Below, piece by piece: positions 40,693 to 49,788 of a stretch of DNA of 64,000 bases. The first letter of the stretch is position 1. Each line of letters opens with the position of its first letter. The position numbers and the translations under genes are program-made. Where the stretch lies: positions 1 through 64,000 of the forward strand of contig CAJUTM010000017.1 in the NCBI GenBank assembly GCA_910589595.1, given 5' to 3'. The notes beneath the pieces are model-generated. The model saw only the letters and a program-made list of their open reading frames with translations. It was not told where the DNA came from and did not search any database. This DNA comes from an uncultured Eubacterium sp. (GTDB taxonomy: Bacteria > Bacillota > Clostridia > Lachnospirales > Lachnospiraceae).

Positions 40693-41967
40693 TTAGCGAT
40701 AAATAATTTCGTGGCGGCCCGGCCCGTTTGATACCATTTTTATCGGCACACCGAGCTCTTTTTCAATAAATTCAATATATTTCCGGCAATTCTCCGGCAA
40801 TTTTTCATATTCCGTAATTCCCCGAATATCCGACTTCCAGCCCGGCAGCACCTCATAAACCGGCTTCGCTTTCTTGAGCATATTCGTTGTAGGAAAGTCT
40901 TTCGTAACTTTGCCATCAATCTCATATCCGACGCATACCGGCAGTTCATCCAGATAACCGAGTACATCAAGAACCGTAAGTGCCACCTCCGTAGCTCCCT
41001 GCACGCGGCATCCATAACGGCTGGCTACGACATCAAACCATCCCATCCGCCGCGGACGGCCTGTCGTGGCTCCGTACTCACCGCCGTCACCGCCTCTCCG
41101 GCGCAATTCATCCGCCTCTTCTCCAAAAATTTCACTGACAAATTCTCCTGCGCCTACCGCACTGGAATAAGCTTTTACGACCGTTACAATTCTCTTTATC
41201 TCATAAGGTGGCACCCCGGCGCCGATAGCTCCGTAACCAGCCAGCGTAGAAGACGAAGTAACCATCGGATAAATACCGTGGTCAGGGTCTTTTAACGAAC
41301 CAAGCTGCCCCTCTAACAATATTCTTTTACCATCCTGTAGGGACTGATACAAAAAGGCGGACACGTCGCACACATATGGCTCAACCATTGTCTTGTACTC
41401 CGCCAGCACTTCCATCAAATCGTCTACCTGTAAAGACGGCTTGTGATACAAATGCTCGAACAGCACATTTTTCTTTTCACAGATACCTTTCACCTTCTCA
41501 CGAAGGGAAGCCTCGTCAAAAAGCTCTGACACCTGAATACCTGTCTTGGCATATTTATCAGAATAGAATGGCGCAATACCGGATTTGGTAGAGCCAAAGG
41601 ATTTTCCTCCCAAACGTTCTTCCTCGTACTCATCCTGCAAAATATGATATGGCATAACAATCTGGGCCCTGTCAGAAACTTTAATCTTCGGCATCGGTAC
41701 GCCCTGCTCCACAATGTCCTTAATTTCCTTAAAAAGGTCCGGAATATTGAGCGCTACACCATTCCCGATAATACTCGTTGTATGATGATAGAATACCCCC
41801 GAAGGCAAAATGTGAAGAGCAAATTTACCGTAATCATTTACAATCGTATGTCCCGCATTACTTCCGCCCTGAAAGCGTAAAATAATATCGGATTCCTCTC
41901 CGAGCATATCGGTAATTTTCCCTTTTCCCTCATCTCCCCAGTTCGCTCCAACAACCGCTGTTACCAT
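40693..41967 (-). CDS. purA: Adenylosuccinate synthase
   Basis: A 424-residue GTP-dependent enzyme that joins IMP and aspartate in AMP synthesis. The N-terminal loop GANWGDEGKGKITD, GGSNAGHT and TTTGRPRR-type (ATTGRPRRMGW) motifs are visible. I use the ATG at 41965-41967, 7 nt after GGAGG; an ATG two codons upstream abuts that site. A good sigma-A promoter lies upstream, so it is a single-gene unit ending in a terminator. Confidence 0.96.
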   Translation of the reverse strand: MVTAVVGANWGDEGKGKITDMLGEESDIILRFQGGSNAGHTIVNDYGKFALHILPSGVFYHHTTSIIGNGVALNIPDLFKEIKDIVEQGVPMPKIKVSDRAQIVMPYHILQDEYEEERLGGKSFGSTKSGIAPFYSDKYAKTGIQVSELFDEASLREKVKGICEKKNVLFEHLYHKPSLQVDDLMEVLAEYKTMVEPYVCDVSAFLYQSLQDGKRILLEGQLGSLKDPDHGIYPMVTSSSTLAGYGAIGAGVPPYEIKRIVTVVKAYSSAVGAGEFVSEIFGEEADELRRRGGDGGEYGATTGRPRRMGWFDVVASRYGCRVQGATEVALTVLDVLGYLDELPVCVGYEIDGKVTKDFPTTNMLKKAKPVYEVLPGWKSDIRGITEYEKLPENCRKYIEFIEKELGVPIKMVSNGPGRHEIIYR

Positions 41968-42036
41968 AGCCATTCCTCCTATCCATCTCGTGAACAATGA
42001 TTTCCGTGCGCCAATCGCAATCGCACACGCACATTA

Positions 42037-42065
42037 TTATACATGAAAACGGCGATTTCGGCAAC
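42037..42065 (-). promoter_or_regulatory. Sigma-A promoter of purA
   Basis: On the minus strand, TTGCCG (42060-42065), a 17-nt spacer and TATAAT (42037-42042). Confidence 0.8.
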
Positions 42066-42071
42066 AAAAAT

Positions 42072-43037
42072 TTACTCCTGCGGCAACTGCTCTATCTCGG
42101 ACAAGCGGGCCTGCGGCCAGTCCGTAGACGTGTGAATATTCAAAATGCTCTGCGTCTCATGGAGCGCATTATAATACCACATGGCGGCTTCGGCATAATC
42201 GCCCCGCTCATAGAAATATTCTCCCAATTCATAGCACATCTCCGAGGAGCCCTCGGTCAGAAGGTCTTTCAGGCTCATCTTTAACATCGTATGGCTGTCG
42301 CCCCGCATACGCGCGCTGCGGCAGACGATACAGGCGGCCTCTTTCACCTCGTCCAGACTGCGCTCCGAATCGACGGCGCTCTCCGCAAAAAAGCTCTCTG
42401 CCTCTGCCAAATCATCGACATCACCAGAAATATAAAGTTCCATCGCATACATATGATGAAGCCGTTTGGAGAGACGGACGCCCTGCGCTATTTTCGCCTG
42501 AAAAACATGGAAATCCCGTTTCGCATGATTCTCATGCGGCATATGGGTAATCACGATATCCGAATCAAAGACTACAGGGTCGAGGCGTACCTGCTCGTGC
42601 ACCGGCTCAATCCACGTAAAACTCCGCAGGCGCCGGAACAGTTTCGGCCGGTATTCCTCATCAAAATTGTAGGCGGTGCCGTGGGCAAGCTGGTTGCCAT
42701 ATTTCATTTGCACAATCTCAATCTCCGGCAGCAGCACCTCTTTTAAATCGGCGAAGAGCCGGTAGTTTTCTTCGTCGAGAACCTCGTCGGCGTCGGCCGA
42801 ATAAATATACTCTTTCGTCGCCTTGGAAAAGGCAAAATTTCTTGCCGCCGCAAAATCATCAATCCACTCAAAATCATATATATTATCCGTATATTTTCCG
42901 GCAATTTCCTTTGTTTTATCGGTGGAACCGGTATCGACAATAATTATCTCGTCCATCAGGCCGGCGATACTGTCCAGACATCTTGCCAGCACCTTTTCTT
43001 CATTTTTTACAATCATGCATAAACTGATTTCTACCAT
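42072..43037 (-). CDS. Family 2 glycosyltransferase with TPR-like tail
   Basis: A 321-residue cytoplasmic protein. The GT2 fold begins ISLCMIVKNEEKVLARCLDSI, with DEIIIVDTGSTDKT and the metal-binding SADADEVL. The C-terminal third is helical and reads like TPR repeats (YELGEYFYERGDYAEAAMWYYNAL). It probably modifies a cell-surface glycan or peptide. It follows recJ by 12 nt. Its GGAGG lies 8 nt before the ATG. Confidence 0.88.
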   Translation of the reverse strand: MVEISLCMIVKNEEKVLARCLDSIAGLMDEIIIVDTGSTDKTKEIAGKYTDNIYDFEWIDDFAAARNFAFSKATKEYIYSADADEVLDEENYRLFADLKEVLLPEIEIVQMKYGNQLAHGTAYNFDEEYRPKLFRRLRSFTWIEPVHEQVRLDPVVFDSDIVITHMPHENHAKRDFHVFQAKIAQGVRLSKRLHHMYAMELYISGDVDDLAEAESFFAESAVDSERSLDEVKEAACIVCRSARMRGDSHTMLKMSLKDLLTEGSSEMCYELGEYFYERGDYAEAAMWYYNALHETQSILNIHTSTDWPQARLSEIEQLPQE

Positions 43038-43049
43038 TCTCTGCTCCTC

Positions 43050-44792
43050 CTATTCAATGCGGCAATAGCCGCTCACTTGTATCTGTACCGTACGGCTGCC
43101 GCGAAATTCATTGACAATCGGAAAATAAGTAAACGCCACATCAATATCATTTTCTTTGCCCTCGTACATGCGCTTCAATTCCCGCCCGCCAAAATTTTCC
43201 ACAAGAAATTGTTCAAACTCCTCTTTCCCGCGGAAGAGCATGGCCTCGCAACGATTCCCAAGACGGTTCTGCACATACATTTTCAGCACGTTGCCATCCT
43301 TGCCAAGCTGCTGCGCCCGCAAAATCGAAAAATGCTGTTCCGCAAATACCGGCTTCGGATTCCCCACGCCAAAAGGCTCCATTCTCCCGAACTCTTCTAC
43401 GAGCCGTTCAGTCGCAAAGCCAACCGGCATTGGCGCGTCAATTCTGACTACCGGACAAAAATCTTCCGGCAACAGAACGGACTGTTCATTCAAACGCCTC
43501 GTCAACTCCGGCAGATTCGCCTCCGGCAGCGTCATCCCCGCAGCCATTTTGTGTCCGCCAAAACGGCTCATTAAATCCTTGCACGAAAGCAGTTCGTGAA
43601 ACATATGATACGCCTCTATCGAGCGGCCGGAGCCTTTTACGTTACTGTCCGATATGCGCGTGAATACAATTACCGGATGGCCTGTATTCTCCTTTATCCT
43701 CCCCGCCACAATACCCGCCAGACTCTCGTGAACATCAGGAAGCAGAAGTACGAGCACATCACTCAGCGGTTTGCCCTCCAACATCGCGGAAGCCTGTTTT
43801 ACCCCCTCTTCCGTCATCTCTTTTCTCGTCTCATTAATCTCTTTTAATTTCTGCGCTTTTTTAAGCGCCTCCCCGTATTCTGTTTCCATCAGCAAATCAA
43901 ACGACGCCGACACCGTTGAAATACGCCCCGCCGCATTGAAACAGGGACCAATGACGAAGCCAATATGTCCGGCATTAAGACGTTTTCCGGCCATTCCCTG
44001 AACTTCCAGCAGGGCCCGCAGGCCGACATGGGAAGTCTTCTCCAACTGCTGCAAACCATATTTCACGAGAATGCGGTTCTCATCCCGCAGCTCCATCACA
44101 TCGGCCACCGTGGCAATCGCCGTGTATTCCAGCAACTTCCATTTTTCCTCTGCGGCCACACCACAGGCATCGTACAGCGCACAAATCAGCTTGAATGCCA
44201 CGCCAGCGCCGCAAAGTCCGCAAAACGGATAAGTCTCTCCGTCCTGTTTCGGGTCGACAACCACATCGGCCGGCGGCAGTTCCTCCTGAACTTCGTGGTG
44301 GTCGGTAACAATTACCGTCATCCCCTGCTCTTTCGCATATGCCACCTCTTCGTTTGCCGCTATACCATTGTCGCACGTCACGAGTACAGTCACTCCCGCC
44401 GCTTTTGCCTCATTTACAATACGCCGGTTTAGTCCGTATCCCTCGATTATGCGGTCGGGTGTATAAATATTTGCCGTGAGCCCAATCTGCCGAAATCCAA
44501 GCCACAAAATATAAGCGGAAAAAATGCCGTCGCAGTCAAAATCAGAAGCAATACCGGCTTTCTCCCCCCGCGCCTCTGCCTGCCGCAGCAGTTCCACCGC
44601 TTTCAAAACTCCCTTCATCTGTCGGGGGTCGTGCAAATCTTCTAAGCCGCCGTACAGATAACGCCGCATTTCTTCCTCTGTCTCTAAACCACGGTTTACC
44701 ATACAGCGCACCAGCAGGGGCGGCACGGAAAGTTTGGCGGCCAGACCGTCAAAATCCGCCTTTTTTGTCTCCAGTATCCATCGTTCACGCAT
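43050..44792 (-). CDS. recJ: Single-strand-specific exonuclease RecJ
   Basis: A 580-residue 5'-3' exonuclease for repair and recombination. The DHH motifs are SDFDCDGIFS, VTCDNGIA and VTDHHEV, followed by the DHHA1 region GGHKMAAGMTL and an OB-type C-terminus. It is slightly shorter than many RecJ proteins but complete. GGAG lies 10 nt before the ATG. Confidence 0.93.
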   Translation of the reverse strand: MRERWILETKKADFDGLAAKLSVPPLLVRCMVNRGLETEEEMRRYLYGGLEDLHDPRQMKGVLKAVELLRQAEARGEKAGIASDFDCDGIFSAYILWLGFRQIGLTANIYTPDRIIEGYGLNRRIVNEAKAAGVTVLVTCDNGIAANEEVAYAKEQGMTVIVTDHHEVQEELPPADVVVDPKQDGETYPFCGLCGAGVAFKLICALYDACGVAAEEKWKLLEYTAIATVADVMELRDENRILVKYGLQQLEKTSHVGLRALLEVQGMAGKRLNAGHIGFVIGPCFNAAGRISTVSASFDLLMETEYGEALKKAQKLKEINETRKEMTEEGVKQASAMLEGKPLSDVLVLLLPDVHESLAGIVAGRIKENTGHPVIVFTRISDSNVKGSGRSIEAYHMFHELLSCKDLMSRFGGHKMAAGMTLPEANLPELTRRLNEQSVLLPEDFCPVVRIDAPMPVGFATERLVEEFGRMEPFGVGNPKPVFAEQHFSILRAQQLGKDGNVLKMYVQNRLGNRCEAMLFRGKEEFEQFLVENFGGRELKRMYEGKENDIDVAFTYFPIVNEFRGSRTVQIQVSGYCRIE

Positions 44793-44869
44793 ATGTACGT
44801 TTCTCCTTCTTCTTGTTCTCTACCTCTGAGTATAGTCTATTTTTCTTATTTATACCACTCCTTTTTCCC

Positions 44870-44898
44870 TTGATTTTCTATGCCAATGCCGATACAAT
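44870..44898 (+). promoter_or_regulatory. Sigma-A promoter of prmA
   Basis: TTGATT (44870-44875), a 17-nt spacer and TACAAT (44893-44898). Confidence 0.65.
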
Positions 44899-44933
44899 AG
44901 AAAACATAACATACGACAGAAAGGGGATTCGCC

Positions 44934-45890
44934 ATGAAGTGGATTCGTTTTACATTGGACACCCATACGGAAGCAGTTGATATCCTCAGCTATAAATTAA
45001 ATGAAATAGGGGTAGAGGGCATTGAGATTGAGGACAAAGTGCCCCTTTCCGACGCCGATAAGGAAAAGATGTTTGTCGACATTCTTCCCGACGCGAAAGA
45101 TAATGACGGCACGGCTAAAGTCCACTTCTACATGGAGCCGGAAGACTGCGTGCCGGAGACAGTTATGCTTCAGGTTCAGGATATCTTTGAAGAGATAAAA
45201 GAATACTGCGAAATCGGCAAAGGAACTGTCAGCCTGTCCGAGACGGAAGATAAAGACTGGATAAATAACTGGAAAGCTTACTTTAAGCCGTTTCGCGCCT
45301 CAAAAGATATTGTCATCAAACCGACTTGGGAGGACTATGAGAAAGAAAAAGAGACGGATATTCTCATAGAAATCGACCCCGGAATTGCTTTTGGCACCGG
45401 CTCCCACGAGACTACCCGACTTTGTATTCAGGCTCTTGATACTTATGTCAAAGACGGCGACTCCATCCTTGACGTCGGCTGTGGAAGCGGTATTTTGTCC
45501 ATCGCGGGAATTAAGCTCGGAGCCGGACATGCTACTGCTATTGATATCGACGAAGTGGCCGTCAAAGTTGCGGCAGAAAATTTTGCTGTCAACAAAATTT
45601 CCCCAAGCCAATATTCCCTTTATGACGGAAATCTAATATCCAATGCCTTTCTCAAAGTAAGAGCCGGAACAAACCATGATATCGTCGTAGCCAATATACT
45701 CGCCGACGTTATCATTCCCCTGACCGCCGTTATCGGCCAGCATTTGAAAAAGGGTGGAATCTATATTACTTCCGGTATATTAAACACAAAAGAAGAGGAA
45801 GTGAGGGAAGCGCTCACAGAAAACAACTTTGAAATACTTTCGGTAGAACATATGAAAGAATGGTGCTGTTTCATTACGACTTACAGATAA
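44934..45890 (+). CDS. prmA: Ribosomal protein L11 methyltransferase
   Basis: A 318-residue SAM-dependent enzyme that trimethylates ribosomal protein L11. The N-terminal substrate-recognition domain precedes IDPGIAFGTGSHETTRLC and the SAM-binding SILDVGCGSGILSIA; VVANILADVI is the family's NxL motif. AAAGGGG lies upstream of the ATG. It ends convergent with the YhaN-like gene. Confidence 0.95.
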   Translation: MKWIRFTLDTHTEAVDILSYKLNEIGVEGIEIEDKVPLSDADKEKMFVDILPDAKDNDGTAKVHFYMEPEDCVPETVMLQVQDIFEEIKEYCEIGKGTVSLSETEDKDWINNWKAYFKPFRASKDIVIKPTWEDYEKEKETDILIEIDPGIAFGTGSHETTRLCIQALDTYVKDGDSILDVGCGSGILSIAGIKLGAGHATAIDIDEVAVKVAAENFAVNKISPSQYSLYDGNLISNAFLKVRAGTNHDIVVANILADVIIPLTAVIGQHLKKGGIYITSGILNTKEEEVREALTENNFEILSVEHMKEWCCFITTYR

Positions 45891-45894
45891 AATC

Positions 45895-45924
45895 GACAGG
45901 CGTCCTCTTATAAGGGCGCCTGTC
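45895..45924. terminator. Weak terminator-like hairpin between prmA and the YhaN-like gene
   Basis: GACAGGCG (45895-45902) pairs with CGCCTGTC (45917-45924). No T tract follows on either side. The right arm lies within the end of the leftward gene. Confidence 0.4.
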
Positions 45925-48553
45925 CGGCTACAGTTCCTGTCCGGCTTTCGTGACAGCTAAAATATACGACCTGATAGTCTCTGCTTATACATTCCAAAAA
46001 ATGCAACGCCCGTTTTGTCTTCTCTTCATCTAAGTTGACAAACGGGTCATCCATAATCAGAAACGGCTTCTCTTTCTGATACATGGCGTCCACGAACGCA
46101 AGTCTCGTACAAATGCCAACTAAATCCTGACATCCTTCGCTCAAAAATCTTGTTTCGCGCTGCAATCCGTGTTCGGTCACAGTCAGATTCACATCCGCGT
46201 CGAATTGATACTCTTCTGCCGTTCCTCCGCTCATTATCTGATAATACTTCTGAAATCCCTGTTCTACCGGCTGCAGATATTTCGCCGTCAGGTGTGCTTT
46301 TGCCTCCTGAAGTAACTCCATTGTCTTACACAACCGCTCGTATTTCTGCAGGCCCTCTTTATAACGCTCTTCCTTTTCTTCGAGTTCCACTTTTAACTCC
46401 TGAAGCATATTCCACTGCTCCACATCTTGGGATAAGCGGCTCTCATATTGCCGTATCAGTTGCTCTACGGCCTTTTGCTCCTCCCCCGTCTCGTGGATTT
46501 TTGCGGTCAGTTCCGCGAGAGATTCATCCTCTGCTTCTTCTTTACCCTCACTCTGCAGGCTTTCTTTCTCGTGCGTTTTCTCAAATGACTCCCTGCGGCC
46601 GAGCGCCTTATCATATCGGGCCGACGCCGCCTCATAATCCCGCACGTTCTTCCATAATTCCTGTAATATATGTTCCGTATCGGAAACATCCCCATATCCC
46701 AGTGAAGTCAAATATGTCCGCAATTCGCCAAATTGCTCCTCATAAGCCTCTTTCGCCCTCTTATCATCGTTTCTCTTTTCCGTCCAGCGTCTCATATTGG
46801 CACACTCCACACGCAAAGAGGCAAGCTGGGCCGCCCAGTTTTCTTCTGCCTGTACTTCCGAGGCAAATTGCTGCAGGAAAGCACGGATGGAAGCCGCCAA
46901 CTGCTGCGCATGACGCTCATTTTCCTGCCCGCCGGCATTATTTCTCTTCGCCGATAACTCCTGATATCTTCGTATCCTGTGTACCCATGAATCCAAAAGC
47001 TGTTCCAGCTTATCCCGTTCTGCGTCCTGCCCATATTTTGAAATAAAATCATGTATATTTTCGTATGTTGCCGCCACAAACTGTTCGTCCTGCGCCACCT
47101 GTTCGCGCAACTCCTGCAGTTCCCTGTTTTCCGCGGCGTCCGACACGCGCTTCTTTCTATGCATAATGGCAAATGCGATACCGGCAGCTTCTACCACCAG
47201 CAAAACCATACCGGCGGCAAGATGAAACATCATCACTCCCACAGCGAGCAGAAGCGCAGGGATACCGACGGGAAAAAACGGCAGTATGGTCTTTTTGTCG
47301 TTCTCCATCTGTAACAACATCTTCAGTGTTGCCTTTTTTGCCGCCAATGTGTCTTCTTTTTGTCTTGCTTTCTGCAGTTCTCTCTGCAACTTCCCGACAA
47401 CATCCGCAGACGGTACATCATCCTGATATTCTTTTTCCACCCTCTCTATGTATTCTGCTTCCTCTGCCGTCAGCTCATAAGAAACCATTTCTCTCCGCAG
47501 ACGGCCAAGTTTCTGGTTATCAATCTCCAGTTCTGCTATTTGCTCTTCGGCGGGATACTGCCCGCCCCATCTCTCTTTCAGAAGATAATACTGTTCCAAT
47601 TCCTGCTCCGATAATTCGTTTGCCTTGATAAAATCCGCCAGTTTGCGGCAGTTTTTCTCCCGCTCCTGATATTCCTCCACTTCTTCTTCGGAGGGAATCG
47701 CATCCGGCCGGAGAAAATGTCCTCTCACCATGTCCAGATTATTTTTCTCCTCGTCGCACAGCGCACAGAGGTTTTTATATTCCGTGCGAACACTCTGCAA
47801 ATCCAATTCTCCTGACAGCGCCTGCTGTCGCTTCTCCATCTGCGCCAGCTCTTCTTGCAGCTTCTTACTCTTTTCCACCTGTTCCAGACGCAGACAATCC
47901 GTTTCTTCCATCCTTTTGGATAAGATTTCTTCGTTGCGGATTTGATTTTCCAAATCCGCCATTTCTTCTTTTAAGCGGTGTAGCGACCCCTTTTTATGGT
48001 TCGGCCGCATGCTATTTGTAATATCTTTTAGTCGGGATACCGCGGCGGCAAAATTGTTGACGTCGTCGCTTTGATGAATCAGATTCCCTATTTTGGCATT
48101 AACGGCGTCAGTGGCATAAGTTTCACAGTCCTGCTGGGAGACAAAAATAGTGCGGCAAAACGATTCCCTGTCTATCTGGAATAGCTCCTCGCCAATATTC
48201 TTACTGTAATCTGCCGATTCCAAATTGGTATCCATACTGCGCAGGTGGAACTCGTCTTCTGCCTCTTTTTTCCCGAAAATTCTTGTCATTACATAACTTT
48301 TGCCGCCCACGGCAAAAACAACGCTGCCACCGTAAGTCCCTTTCTGCCACGGCTGATAGCGCTTTCTCTCATTCACCAGTTCATCTCTTTTTTTCTCCCC
48401 GTCAAAGCCGTAAAACATGACGCACAAAAAAGCCGCCAGCGTACTCTTTCCCCAACCGTTTTCCTTACAAAATATTTGACAATGCTCCGAAAAATCAAAT
48501 GAGACGTCGCTCAGCTTGCCGAAATTTTCTATTCTGGCGCTTATCAGTTTCAT
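45908..48553 (-). CDS. YhaN/SbcC-like SMC ATPase with membrane hairpin
   Basis: An 881-residue ABC/SMC-type ATPase. It opens with KLISARIENFGKLSDVSFDF and Walker A KENGWGKSTL. Long coiled coils follow, and the C-terminus carries the signature FLSEGCQDLVGIC and Walker B PFLIMDDPFVNLDEEK. In the middle (about residues 425-470) two hydrophobic segments form a membrane hairpin, as in YhaN. With the phosphoesterase partner it should act on DNA ends at the membrane. It follows the YhaO-like gene by 26 nt. Confidence 0.85.
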   Translation of the reverse strand: MKLISARIENFGKLSDVSFDFSEHCQIFCKENGWGKSTLAAFLCVMFYGFDGEKKRDELVNERKRYQPWQKGTYGGSVVFAVGGKSYVMTRIFGKKEAEDEFHLRSMDTNLESADYSKNIGEELFQIDRESFCRTIFVSQQDCETYATDAVNAKIGNLIHQSDDVNNFAAAVSRLKDITNSMRPNHKKGSLHRLKEEMADLENQIRNEEILSKRMEETDCLRLEQVEKSKKLQEELAQMEKRQQALSGELDLQSVRTEYKNLCALCDEEKNNLDMVRGHFLRPDAIPSEEEVEEYQEREKNCRKLADFIKANELSEQELEQYYLLKERWGGQYPAEEQIAELEIDNQKLGRLRREMVSYELTAEEAEYIERVEKEYQDDVPSADVVGKLQRELQKARQKEDTLAAKKATLKMLLQMENDKKTILPFFPVGIPALLLAVGVMMFHLAAGMVLLVVEAAGIAFAIMHRKKRVSDAAENRELQELREQVAQDEQFVAATYENIHDFISKYGQDAERDKLEQLLDSWVHRIRRYQELSAKRNNAGGQENERHAQQLAASIRAFLQQFASEVQAEENWAAQLASLRVECANMRRWTEKRNDDKRAKEAYEEQFGELRTYLTSLGYGDVSDTEHILQELWKNVRDYEAASARYDKALGRRESFEKTHEKESLQSEGKEEAEDESLAELTAKIHETGEEQKAVEQLIRQYESRLSQDVEQWNMLQELKVELEEKEERYKEGLQKYERLCKTMELLQEAKAHLTAKYLQPVEQGFQKYYQIMSGGTAEEYQFDADVNLTVTEHGLQRETRFLSEGCQDLVGICTRLAFVDAMYQKEKPFLIMDDPFVNLDEEKTKRALHFLECISRDYQVVYFSCHESRTGTVAGQAPL

Positions 48554-48579
48554 ATCTGTATCTCCATTTCTGAACGTTT

Positions 48580-49686
48580 TTAACCTATCTCTTCCCCCGC
48601 CAAAGCCTGAATGCCAAAGCGGATAATGGCCCCTTTGTCTTCTTCCGACATATCTTCTCCAGCCCGAACAGTTCTCACAAACTCTCCTTTCAGCGATATA
48701 TCAGCAGCAAACGAATCATAGTCAACACGAATACCGGAATTATCCCGAATGCGGACAAAATAATACCCGTCTTTCAGCCAATTCACAAGATAATCGAGAT
48801 TTTTTTCACACTCTATATCGACCATTCCCTGTAAAACAATCCGGAGCAGATGTCGCTTATCGTAAGATAACAATTGCAGCCGCTCCTCTATGCGGCGCAT
48901 AATCCCGCTTGTATTCATACAACCGCTGATATCAACCGCAACCTCATACAAATTGCGGTATGCAAATGGCACAAATTCGCACGAGTACGTCCCCTGCTGC
49001 AAATCAATATCCAAAAGAACAAAACCATGTTCGCCGCATTCATCGAACCCCCGCCCCTCCAGACATCCGGCATAGCAGTAAGTTCCGCGGGAATCCAAAC
49101 GCTTCTTTTTGTATGTATGAACATGCCCCAAAGCTAAATAGTCAATACCTTTATTGCGCATATGACTGAGCGGAATCACCTCTGTCCTGTCTCTCGATTC
49201 GTGTTCGGATTCCTGTCCGTGAAGCATGACAATATTAAAATCTTTCAAATTCAGTGACAGCGAATGGCTCGCATAACCGGCATTCTCTTTTGTCAGTTCC
49301 AATCCGGAAATAACCAGACGCTTTCCATCCTCTTCTCTTACATAATTGCGCCATTCTTCCCCAAACTGTTTCAGGTTGACCGGCAAACTCTGCTCTTCTG
49401 CTGCCGAGAAATTCTCGTCATGGTTTCCCTGCAAATAATAAAATGTAATCTGCTCATTTTCTTCTATCGCCTGTCTGACTGACTTTCGCGCAGTTGCCGA
49501 TACGTTTTTTCTGTCAAAGAGGTCTCCCGCAATCAAAATCGCCTCAACCTCGTTCTCTCTCGCATATTCTACCATCCGCTCAAAAGTGCGAAGCAGCTCC
49601 GCTTTGCGCTCTTGCGCCTTTTCTTTTGACAGATGTGTCGTCATTGCCGAATCCAAATGTAAATCAGCACAATGTATAAGTTTCAC
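48580..49686 (-). CDS. YhaO/SbcD-like metallophosphoesterase
   Basis: A 368-residue calcineurin-type nuclease. The metal motifs are LIHCADLHLDS, LIAGDLFDRK, YLQGNHDEN, LHGQ and LGHVHTY. I start it at a GTG (49684-49686), 8 nt after GAGGGG; a longer frame to 49770 crosses the terminator upstream. The product is the nuclease partner of the YhaN-like ATPase in a SbcCD-type complex. Confidence 0.9.
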   Translation of the reverse strand: MKLIHCADLHLDSAMTTHLSKEKAQERKAELLRTFERMVEYARENEVEAILIAGDLFDRKNVSATARKSVRQAIEENEQITFYYLQGNHDENFSAAEEQSLPVNLKQFGEEWRNYVREEDGKRLVISGLELTKENAGYASHSLSLNLKDFNIVMLHGQESEHESRDRTEVIPLSHMRNKGIDYLALGHVHTYKKKRLDSRGTYCYAGCLEGRGFDECGEHGFVLLDIDLQQGTYSCEFVPFAYRNLYEVAVDISGCMNTSGIMRRIEERLQLLSYDKRHLLRIVLQGMVDIECEKNLDYLVNWLKDGYYFVRIRDNSGIRVDYDSFAADISLKGEFVRTVRAGEDMSEEDKGAIIRFGIQALAGEEIG

Positions 49687-49715
49687 AGGGCATTCCCCTC
49701 TCTGATAATTATAAA

Positions 49716-49760
49716 AGAAACTGTCGGGGCGGACATATAAGAACGCCCCCGACAGTTTCT
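49716..49760 (-). terminator. Terminator of the xylanase gene
   Basis: The arms at 49716-49731 and 49744-49760 (AGAAACTGTCGGGG and complement) pair over about 16 bp, with a T-rich stretch following on the minus strand. Confidence 0.8.
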
Positions 49761-49788
49761 CATAATTCATAACTTAGCGTATGATTGT

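Noticed and set aside
46150..47046. Rightward 298-codon frame inside the YhaN-like gene
   Set aside because: No ribosome site, odd composition rich in Pro and Ser, and fully antisense to a well-supported ATPase gene.
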